Below, piece by piece: positions 34,283 through 41,472 of a DNA stretch of 47,996 nt. The notes under the pieces are model-generated. The model searched no databases and was not told the origin of the DNA. It saw only the letters and a list, made by a program, of their open reading frames with translations. The translations under genes and the position numbers were made by a program. The stretch's first letter is position 1, and every line of letters starts with the position of its first letter. Source of the stretch: Clostridia bacterium (GTDB lineage: Bacteria > Bacillota > Clostridia > Christensenellales > Borkfalkiaceae); NCBI GenBank assembly GCA_017615975.1, contig JAFZYZ010000085.1, positions 1 to 47,996 on the forward strand, in the 5' to 3' direction.

Positions 34283-37200
34283 TTACAAACTAGAAACAAG
34301 TACGTCTCTTTCCACATATTTTATACCGAGATTATTACACATAGTCTTAAACGTCGTCTTATCCGCGCCCGAATAACTAAACTTTATCTGTAAGTATCTG
34401 TAGAAAAGCGATAAATAATCCAAACGTCTGGTAATTTCCGCGTTTCCGCTGACTGCAGCGTATGCGGACGTAAAATATCCTTTTACGGTGTTTACCCAAG
34501 ACGAAGAATATTTACTGCTTGTTACGTCGTCTTTCCCTATGCGGACAGTCGTCGAACCGTAAGCAGTGTTTATCGCGGAAATATAATTCTTAACGTAGGT
34601 TGCCGCCGCACCGTAATAAGCGTCTATAAATTCGTTCATCAAATCGTTGTATGAAAGATAAGTATCCCACATCATTCTGCTTCTGACGTAGTTATCCATT
34701 TCTTCAAACGGAAACAAAGCGTTACCGTTGCCCATAGTAGTACCAATGCCCTGCGCCATAACTTCCATAACGCCGAGAGACTTAAAGTATTCTATATTAT
34801 TCTCTAACTGTTTCCAGAACGGGAAGGGTTCGAGATAATCTGTGAAATCCGAACGGTAATCCCATACGCCGAGATGCGCCGCTTTAGCGTACCAACCGTC
34901 GAAAATAGACTTCCAACTCGTGCTGTTCAAATACGAGACGCTATCATTATAGTTGGACGAATTGTTATACGCTTTATCGTAATACGCAGTGTAAGGACAA
35001 ATACGGACTATAACGTTATCCGCGGCGGTTTGTACCGTAGGCGGAAGCGTGTACGCCATATAAGCGTAAGCCATAAGATAAATTTCACGGGCAGGGCAGT
35101 TAGCCGCCTGCCAGTCTTTAATATCCCCTGCGAGTTTATTTATAAATCTTAAATACACGTCGCTTTTGCCGTTGCCGTAAGAAGAACAAGCCGAACAGGT
35201 ACAATATTTAGAGTTGTCGCCGATACCTATTTCAAATATGGTAGAATAAGCGTTGTTTCCGTCGGTGATAACGGCTTTAAGTTTATCAAGTATGATATCG
35301 TACATACCGTTATCGTTATTATAGGCTTTGGAAAAACAAATCTGTTTAACCTCACCGCTTTCCTTAACGTACCAACTATCGTGAGACGCGCCGTACGTGG
35401 TTGCCTGATTGTAGTTATTCCAAGTACTATCGTAAGGTAAGAAATAAGTCAAAAGACTTTGGTCGTCAAGTTGCCAGGCAAACGGCGTGCCGCCGTCGTA
35501 TCTGCCCGAATTATAAACGGGAGAAGTGTACCAGTTATTTCTTACGTAACGCGAATTCGTATCGTAAAGATGTACGTTGTTATATAACGAACTGCGTTCC
35601 AAAGGAATATTGTTCGTAGCTGCCGCAACCCACTCGTCACGCTGTGTATTGCTTTCAAAATACGCGAATCTCGTAGAAGTACTCACAAGAGAACGGTATT
35701 TGATATCGGGATAATCTTCGTAATCGAAATATTTTAACGACTGCGTAGAACCGCTGTTTATCACCTGACAGTCGTGCGCGTAATATTTATAGCCGAAATT
35801 CTCTTCCAAGAACCTGTAAATGCCGTAATAAACAGAGTAATCGTCTTCGGCGTAAATAACCACGCCGTCGCCGTAAGATTTAATCTTAAAACCGCCCTGT
35901 TCTTTCGTATAATTCATAAGGGAAACTCCCGCTTCTCTTCTGAACGCCGTATTTCCCAAAGAAATATATTTGGAAGTGCTGTTATCGTACGTATCAGTGA
36001 TAGGCAAGGTAACGTCGTAAGAGTCGGATATTATATCCTGTAATTCCTGCGCAGCGGAATTTAAAGTAGTACTTGCGCTGTTGGGAATTAAGATTTTATA
36101 ATCGGAATTTCCAGTGCTTATAATGTTTTTAGACTGCGTAGAAGTTTCCTTACGTTTTACCTGCAACGCTATCTGAAGTTTACCGTCCTGTTCGTACATA
36201 GCAAGGTTGGTGTCGTCCGGAACGTGTCCTTCACCTGCCGTAATAATCGTTCCGTCCCAAGAAAGTGCACGCACTCCGTTAGCACCGGAAACGGTCATAT
36301 ACATAATATTTCCGCTAGACGAATAAGACACGCTGTCTATCGTATAATCTGCGCTACCGGTTGCTTTTTTTTCCCCTAAACCGTTTATTTCAACCACTTG
36401 GTTTAGATAGTGATTATCAAGGAAAGTCTTTTCCGCAGCGGTAGGCGCGTCAACGCCGGTATCGTTATAAGCCGCAAGCGCAACGTCGTAAGCGCTTCTT
36501 GAATTATCCGTTTCGTTATAAGACGCGTAGAAATACGCCTCGGTACTGTCGTAATAAGTAACTTTGACGTAAGAACGTACGGAAAACGCGCGCGCGATAT
36601 TCTTCGCCTGAATATCCGTCATAGTAATATAGAAATAGGTGTCGTTATCATCGTCTTTCTCGTAGTTTTCCGCCGCGACTTTCTTTAAATATCCTGCGGA
36701 TACGTTTTCTACCGTGAATTCATGGTCTTCTATATAATCGGTCGGCGCAACCAACATACCGAACTCGGATACAATATTAACAGTCTCGTCAATATTTTGA
36801 TTTTGCCCCCTTAACCAGCCTTTAAATCTCAAACCGGTACGAGTGCCTAATCTTACCCACGCGCCTGCTGTAGTCCAGAAATGCGCGTAAGCGATATCGT
36901 AAGTAAGGTTTTCGCTACCTATCACCACGGAAGTAAGTTCGCTGATACTATGGAGATCTTCGCCCACCATATAACCTACGACGTATTTGTTATAATCCGC
37001 CATATCAAACAATTCACCGACGTTGCAAGTATCGCCACTTACAACTTTAAACGTTCTGCCGGTAGTGCTGTCCGTTATAGTTTTGTAATTGATAAGCGTC
37101 TCACCGTCGTTAATGATTTTATTTGCAAGAGAACCGTAAGCAACTTTCTGCAAAGAAATGCCGTCGATATTCATTATGCAGAATCTCGTAAATTCGGCAG

Positions 37201-40015
37201 TATTTTTTCTAACCGACCTGAAAACACCGACGGAAACCTTAACTTTACCGTCCGTAAAGCCGTCGAAATAATTGCTACCGCCGTCTGCCGCATAACGCTT
37301 GAAATCACGGACGTGCACGCCGTTTATCGATAACGTACCGTTAGCATAGTCAAATTGTACTTTTATAGTGTTTGCGGACGTTCTCGAGAAGTTTACGCTC
37401 GTGTTAGTGTGTCCGTGTTCTGCGGTATTCAAGTAACATCCTTCGTCACTGTCTTCGCCAAAGTCGCCGTCAACCGCGTCGCCAACTTTAACGAGACGCG
37501 CCGTACCGCCGCTATAATTTTCGGTATCGAAAGCCGCTTCACTTATATAAACCGTTCCGTCTTTTGTCGTTTCTTCCCAAGTGCCTGTCGCGGCGGCTAC
37601 CATGCTGCCACCGGTCGCATCCCCGTTTGCATACGGAGACATTATAAATAACGCAATATATTTACCGGGGGTGGTCGCGTCCTCTATAATTATTTTAATA
37701 CCCCTTGTCTGCCAGTAATCGTCAGTTCCGGGGAAAGCAAGTTCTATTAAAGTATCGCTTGCCGTATTATCGGAAATATCTATAGCCGAATCAAGTTTGA
37801 CGCCGGGTGCATATTTATCGGAAGGCAAATTGATAAGCGCTGAAGAGGTATTAGCACCGCTTGACGGTTGGTTTCTGGTTTCAACCATCAAACCGCCGCC
37901 GTTTATATACGTACCGGTAAATTCACCGTAAGATAAACTGTTGACGTATTGCGTGTCGCCGACTTTGGAAAAACCTAAATAAAGGCTGCTTGCGTCTACG
38001 TAATCTTCATTACCGTCGTAAAGATTTTCTATGCCGTAATAACTGACGTTGTTGCTACCGTCCGCGGCAAACGAATTGCCGTCTATATTCATTATGCAGA
38101 ATCTCGTAAACTCGTCGGTACTTCTCTTCGTAGTTCTCATTATTCCTACGGAGAGTTTGACCTTATTGTCCGTAAATCCGGGGAAATAATGCGTGTCGTC
38201 AGCAGAGAAATTTTTAAAATCACGGATATGCACGCCGTTTATAGAAAGTGTGCCGTTAGCGTTATCGAATTGTACTTTTATAGAATTTGCGGACGTTCTC
38301 GAGAAGTTTATTTGCGTTTTAGTATGTCCGTATTCTGCGGTGTTCAGATAACAACCGTCACTAGGTTTACCGTCCCCTCCAACAGCGCCGTCGTGCAAAT
38401 CATCACCGACTATGCTAAATATAGCGTTTCCTTTATAATTATTAGTATCGAAGCCCGCTTCGTTAACAAAAACGTCGCTTCCGCTTTCAGTCTTTTCCCA
38501 AGTGCCTGCTGCAGCGGCTATTATGCTGTCTTTCGTTTGTGTCGCATCCCAGTTAGAATACGCCGCCCAAACAAACAGCGCGATATAGTTATTCGGATTC
38601 GACGCGTCTTCTATAATAATCTTAAACCCTTTGTTCTGCCAGTTGTCGTTAGTTCCGGGGAAAGCAAGTTCTATTAAGGTTGTACTTGCCGTATTGTCGG
38701 AAATATCGACTACGCCGTTAAACTTAACGCCCGTGGAATATCTTCCCGAAGGGAAATTGATAAGCGGCGGGTTGGTGCCGTTGTCGTTTTCCGTGTGACT
38801 GACAAGTTCCGCCGTCTTATTTCTGGTCTGAACCATAACGCCCGCGCCGGAAAAGTTGGTATTAGTAAAAGTGCCGTAAGATACGTTATTAACATAAGAT
38901 ACCAGTTCACCATCACCTACGGGGGTGAAATTAGAAACGAGCAGGTCTTTATTTATAGTGCTGTAAGACGGAGTCGTTAAATCAAGATTGCTATACGATA
39001 CATTGTTGCTACCGTCCGCGGTAAAATCGTTGCCGTCTATATTCATTATACAGAATCTCGTGAACTCGTCGGTACTTCTCCTCGTAGTTCTTATTATTCC
39101 TACGGAAAGTTTGACCTTATTTCCCGTAAATCCGGGGAAATAATGCGTGTCGTCAGCAGAGAAGTTTTTGAAATCACGGATATGAACGCCGTTTACAGAA
39201 AGCGAGCCGTTAGCGTTGTCGAATTGTACTTTTATAGAGTTTGCGGACGTTCTCGAGAAGTTTACGCTCGTTTTAGTATGTCCGTATTCTGCGGTGTTCA
39301 GATAACAACCGTCATTAGGTTTACCGGTTCCGCCTATCGCACCGTCGTTTGTATCACTACCGACTATGCTGAATATAGCGTTTCCGTTATAATTATTAGT
39401 ATCGAAGCCCGTTTCGCTGACATAAACGTCGCTTCCGCCCTCGGTCTTTTCCCAAGTACCTCCCGCAGCCGCTATTACACTACCGCCTGTCGCGTCCGTA
39501 TTTCCATACGCACTCCAAACAAACAGCGCGATATAGTTATTCGGATTTAACGCGTCTTCTATAATGACCTTAAATCCCCTGTTCTGATAATTATCGTTAG
39601 TCCCGGGGAAAGCAAGTTCTATTAAAGTATCGCTTGCCGTATTGTCGGAAATATCGACTACTCCGTCAAACTTAGCGCCCGCGGAATATTTTACCGAAGG
39701 GAAATTGATAAGCATCGGGTTGGTGGTGTTATCATTATCCGTATTATTGACAAGCGCCGCAGTCTTGTTTCTCGTCTGCACCATTACGCCGCCGCCAGAG
39801 AAGTTGGTATTAGTAAACGTGCCGTAAGATATATCGTTTACGTAATCCACCAAGCCATCGTCGCCGACTGCGGTAAAATAACTTGCAAAAGTGTTTTTAT
39901 TTACCGTGGTTTCATACGCGGACTTTGCGGGAACTATCCCGCTTATGCCTATCGACATACAAAGTGCCGCAATTACAGTCAATAAAGGTAAAAATATTCT
40001 TTTCTTCGTTCTCAT
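34283..40015 (-). CDS. Giant exported protein: three repeated beta domains plus DUF4838 region
   Basis: 1910 aa with signal peptide (to VPAKSAYE). Three copies of a domain of about 285 aa lie at residues about 43-327, 360-647 and 680-955. Each starts with a (V)GD...YVN...SYG(T/E)F core, continues through DNTASDTLIELAFPGT(N/D)D and GCYLNTAE(Y/H)GHT, and ends FTRFCIMNIDG. Residues about 965-1300 are a linker region. A GH67-like N-terminal domain (about 1310-1430, SDYKILIPNSASTTLNSAAQ) leads into a DUF4838 region with GIGDNSKYCTCSACSS near 1608, paralogous to the lipoprotein at 20523-22604. No membrane anchor or sorting tail is seen. It probably joins glycan binding to an enzymatic module. AGGAG precedes the ATG. 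Confidence 0.85.
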   Translation of the reverse strand: MRTKKRIFLPLLTVIAALCMSIGISGIVPAKSAYETTVNKNTFASYFTAVGDDGLVDYVNDISYGTFTNTNFSGGGVMVQTRNKTAALVNNTDNDNTTNPMLINFPSVKYSAGAKFDGVVDISDNTASDTLIELAFPGTNDNYQNRGFKVIIEDALNPNNYIALFVWSAYGNTDATGGSVIAAAGGTWEKTEGGSDVYVSETGFDTNNYNGNAIFSIVGSDTNDGAIGGTGKPNDGCYLNTAEYGHTKTSVNFSRTSANSIKVQFDNANGSLSVNGVHIRDFKNFSADDTHYFPGFTGNKVKLSVGIIRTTRRSTDEFTRFCIMNIDGNDFTADGSNNVSYSNLDLTTPSYSTINKDLLVSNFTPVGDGELVSYVNNVSYGTFTNTNFSGAGVMVQTRNKTAELVSHTENDNGTNPPLINFPSGRYSTGVKFNGVVDISDNTASTTLIELAFPGTNDNWQNKGFKIIIEDASNPNNYIALFVWAAYSNWDATQTKDSIIAAAAGTWEKTESGSDVFVNEAGFDTNNYKGNAIFSIVGDDLHDGAVGGDGKPSDGCYLNTAEYGHTKTQINFSRTSANSIKVQFDNANGTLSINGVHIRDFKNFSADDTHYFPGFTDNKVKLSVGIMRTTKRSTDEFTRFCIMNIDGNSFAADGSNNVSYYGIENLYDGNEDYVDASSLYLGFSKVGDTQYVNSLSYGEFTGTYINGGGLMVETRNQPSSGANTSSALINLPSDKYAPGVKLDSAIDISDNTASDTLIELAFPGTDDYWQTRGIKIIIEDATTPGKYIALFIMSPYANGDATGGSMVAAATGTWEETTKDGTVYISEAAFDTENYSGGTARLVKVGDAVDGDFGEDSDEGCYLNTAEHGHTNTSVNFSRTSANTIKVQFDYANGTLSINGVHVRDFKRYAADGGSNYFDGFTDGKVKVSVGVFRSVRKNTAEFTRFCIMNIDGISLQKVAYGSLANKIINDGETLINYKTITDSTTGRTFKVVSGDTCNVGELFDMADYNKYVVGYMVGEDLHSISELTSVVIGSENLTYDIAYAHFWTTAGAWVRLGTRTGLRFKGWLRGQNQNIDETVNIVSEFGMLVAPTDYIEDHEFTVENVSAGYLKKVAAENYEKDDDNDTYFYITMTDIQAKNIARAFSVRSYVKVTYYDSTEAYFYASYNETDNSRSAYDVALAAYNDTGVDAPTAAEKTFLDNHYLNQVVEINGLGEKKATGSADYTIDSVSYSSSGNIMYMTVSGANGVRALSWDGTIITAGEGHVPDDTNLAMYEQDGKLQIALQVKRKETSTQSKNIISTGNSDYKILIPNSASTTLNSAAQELQDIISDSYDVTLPITDTYDNSTSKYISLGNTAFRREAGVSLMNYTKEQGGFKIKSYGDGVVIYAEDDYSVYYGIYRFLEENFGYKYYAHDCQVINSGSTQSLKYFDYEDYPDIKYRSLVSTSTRFAYFESNTQRDEWVAAATNNIPLERSSLYNNVHLYDTNSRYVRNNWYTSPVYNSGRYDGGTPFAWQLDDQSLLTYFLPYDSTWNNYNQATTYGASHDSWYVKESGEVKQICFSKAYNNDNGMYDIILDKLKAVITDGNNAYSTIFEIGIGDNSKYCTCSACSSYGNGKSDVYLRFINKLAGDIKDWQAANCPAREIYLMAYAYMAYTLPPTVQTAADNVIVRICPYTAYYDKAYNNSSNYNDSVSYLNSTSWKSIFDGWYAKAAHLGVWDYRSDFTDYLEPFPFWKQLENNIEYFKSLGVMEVMAQGIGTTMGNGNALFPFEEMDNYVRSRMMWDTYLSYNDLMNEFIDAYYGAAATYVKNYISAINTAYGSTTVRIGKDDVTSSKYSSSWVNTVKGYFTSAYAAVSGNAEITRRLDYLSLFYRYLQIKFSYSGADKTTFKTMCNNLGIKYVERDVLVSSL
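37150..39885 (-). repeat. Three tandem copies of an approx. 285-codon domain repeat
   Basis: Approximate copies: 39035-39885, 38075-38935 and 37150-37975; a fourth lies in the neighbouring gene at about 33200-34060. Copies 1, 2 and the one in the neighbour share long identical DNA stretches, for example the 20-mer ATTTGCGGACGTTCTCGAGA near 33408 and 38285, and near 39237 with one change. Copy 3 (37150-37975) is more diverged. This points to recent duplication or gene conversion. Confidence 0.85.
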
Positions 40016-40049
40016 ATCTTTCTCTCCTTAATTATCCGAATCGTTTAGA

Positions 40050-40223
40050 CTAATTAAAATCGTCCCCGAACGGGTTATCCCCGCCTATGTCGCCTGGCGA
40101 CATAACTATAATATCTCCCACTTTAAAAGCCTTTATTTCTATCAGCGGCGACTTGTAAGGATGAGTTTTATCCGTCAACTCATCCTTAACCGACAAGTTT
40201 GCGTTTTTCAACATCTCTTCCAT
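40050..40223 (-). CDS. 57-aa small protein of unknown function
   Basis: ATG 40221-40223 with AAGGAG exactly 7 nt upstream; stop TAG at 40050-40052. The protein runs MEEMLKNANLSVKDELTDKT, then HPYKSPLIEIKAFKVGDIIV and MSPGDIGGDNPFGDDFN. It has no signal peptide or membrane helix. A basic, beta-prone middle (SPLIEIKAFKVGDII) is followed by a Gly/Asp/Asn-rich acidic tail. The layout recalls small uncharacterised clostridial proteins with a Y-x-S/K-P-x-I/V-x-V/I-x-x-F start and a Gly/Asp tail. It lies between the glycosidase-like gene (41 nt) and the 1910-aa surface-protein gene (34 nt). The good ribosome-binding site and protein-like codons argue it is real. Confidence 0.72.
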   Translation of the reverse strand: MEEMLKNANLSVKDELTDKTHPYKSPLIEIKAFKVGDIIVMSPGDIGGDNPFGDDFN

Positions 40224-40264
40224 TTCCTATCTCCTTCTTTAATATGTAATAAATTTCATTTTTT

Positions 40265-41293
40265 TTACTTTTTTAACACTCTTTTGTAATTAGCGCCTAT
40301 CCTGTCCCAAAGTTTTATCGGATCTTTCGCTGCGCAACTAGTACCAAGCCCGCCGCGATAAGTCCAAGTGCCAAGCCTGTCCACACCCATACTCTCGTAT
40401 AAATCTACCACCTTGTCTATCTGGTCGAAATCTTCCGGCTGGGTGCTATATCCCAAAAGCCACCTTTCCGCATCTTTACCGTATTTGTGCGCCATCTTCA
40501 CCGTTCTTTCGGTTATATTCTTAAAGAAACTCTCCGGTTTCGTCCAGTCTATTATCGTGGATGCAAGCACGTCGAAATACGGACAAGCCGCTACCATTTC
40601 CCAGTTATCGTATCCGCGAAGTTCCGTATTGTAGTATGTCTGACTGGTCGCGTGCACGCATACCGTTATTTCAAGTTCCGGTTTTATCTCTTTCAGCGTC
40701 TTGGAACAGTCGGCAAGCGTCTTTAACGCTTCTCTCCAACGGAAATTCTTTACGTCGTCGTTTAATATCTTCGGCATCTCGTAGCCGTAATAATCTTCAA
40801 ACTTCTTTTTGCACTCCGGACACCTGCAAGCCCAGTCTTCCCCCGCACCGTAAGATATAGCCGTGTTCGCACGCGGCAACGCGTAGTGCGGTTCGTCCCA
40901 GAAAAACCCGTCTATCTCCGTCTCCCGCGCAAGTTTTACGCATATCCCCGTAAAATAATCCCTGAAAGCATTACTCGTAAAACACGCAGCGTTTAAAGTT
41001 TCTCCGGTAAGTGCCGATACCTGACGGTGATGAATATTGTTCTGCAAAAACAAACTAACCTGTTCGCCGCCGAAATATTTGCCTATTCCCCAAGTGTCCG
41101 CTATAACTCTTAATCCGACTTTGTGCCCAGCCTTTACTATCTCGTTGATATTCGGAAACCAGAAATCCATATCGAATTCCGTTATAGCAAGTATCACGGT
41201 GTCGCAACCGTGCGCTTTCATCTCTTCAAAATCTTTCTCCGCGTGTTCTACGTAATTTAATCCGTAATAACTGACCGACGTGTGTTTTATCAT
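40265..41293 (-). CDS. TIM-barrel glycoside-hydrolase-like protein
   Basis: 342 aa, no signal peptide. The pattern is that of a (beta/alpha)8 glycosidase-like fold: strands such as CDTVILAITEFDMDFWF and KVGLRVIADTWGIG, then EIDGFFWDEPHYALPR near residue 130, where the Asp/Glu sit as in GH catalytic strands. A CRCPECKKKFEDYYGYEMP insertion carries a CxCxxC motif. LEITVCVHATSQ and RWLLGYSTQP are later strands. It resembles uncharacterised putative glycosyl hydrolases next to DUF4838 proteins; no GH number can be given. It is the first gene of the long operon. AAGGAG lies 13 nt before the ATG, an unusually long spacing. Confidence 0.75.
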   Translation of the reverse strand: MIKHTSVSYYGLNYVEHAEKDFEEMKAHGCDTVILAITEFDMDFWFPNINEIVKAGHKVGLRVIADTWGIGKYFGGEQVSLFLQNNIHHRQVSALTGETLNAACFTSNAFRDYFTGICVKLARETEIDGFFWDEPHYALPRANTAISYGAGEDWACRCPECKKKFEDYYGYEMPKILNDDVKNFRWREALKTLADCSKTLKEIKPELEITVCVHATSQTYYNTELRGYDNWEMVAACPYFDVLASTIIDWTKPESFFKNITERTVKMAHKYGKDAERWLLGYSTQPEDFDQIDKVVDLYESMGVDRLGTWTYRGGLGTSCAAKDPIKLWDRIGANYKRVLKK

Positions 41294-41325
41294 AATTTCG
41301 CTTATACTCCTTATATCTCATTTAC

Positions 41326-41354
41326 ATTATAAAATGCCACTTTTGCTTTTTAAA
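41326..41354 (-). promoter_or_regulatory. Likely promoter of the long operon
   Basis: A perfect TATAAT on the minus strand (41326-41331) with a weak TTTAAA 17 nt upstream (41349-41354, 4 of 6 matches to TTGACA). It lies 33 nt upstream of the first ATG of the long operon, giving a short leader. The poor -35 fits a promoter that needs an activator or is tightly regulated. Confidence 0.55.
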
Positions 41355-41373
41355 TAGGAATTCCAAAAAGTTT

Positions 41374-41398
41374 ATATATATTTTTCAAAAATATATAT
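41374..41398. promoter_or_regulatory. Candidate operator palindrome in the divergent control region
   Basis: Arms of 12 bp (TATA-rich, 41374-41385 and 41387-41398) are exact reverse complements around a single C at 41386. It lies between the promoter of the regulator gene and that of the long operon, where a GntR/LacI-type repressor would bind. A second small palindrome, GGAATTCC, lies at 41357-41364. The extreme AT content means chance is possible. Confidence 0.45.
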
Positions 41399-41405
41399 TT
41401 TTCTA

Positions 41406-41434
41406 TTGACTTAACGGGATTTTTGTTTTATACT
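41406..41434 (+). promoter_or_regulatory. Sigma-A-type promoter of the regulator gene
   Basis: TTGACT (41406-41411), a 17-nt spacer and TATACT (41429-41434) on the plus strand, each one base from consensus. The transcription start would be near 41441 and the ATG of the regulator is at 41473. Confidence 0.8.
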
Positions 41435-41472
41435 TTTATAAAAAACGCTATTACGCACGAAAGAGAGATACT

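Noticed and set aside
37150-39885. CRISPR-like or transposon repeat array.
   Set aside because: The repeats are about 850-950 nt, in frame within one gene, and encode a protein domain; there are no short repeats with spacers and no transposase.
34283-40015. Many long plus-strand open frames opposite the large surface-protein genes.
   Set aside because: They lack ribosome-binding sites and any family pattern, and they repeat whenever the domain repeats, so they are shadows of the minus-strand genes.
40050-40223. The small protein as the precursor of a lanthipeptide or other modified peptide.
   Set aside because: No modification enzyme, protease or dedicated exporter is nearby, and the tail lacks Cys and has few Ser/Thr; kept only as an unknown small protein.
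41374-41434. A riboswitch or long leader before the long operon.
   Set aside because: The likely transcription start is about 25-30 nt before the first ATG, too short for a riboswitch; the palindrome fits a protein site better.
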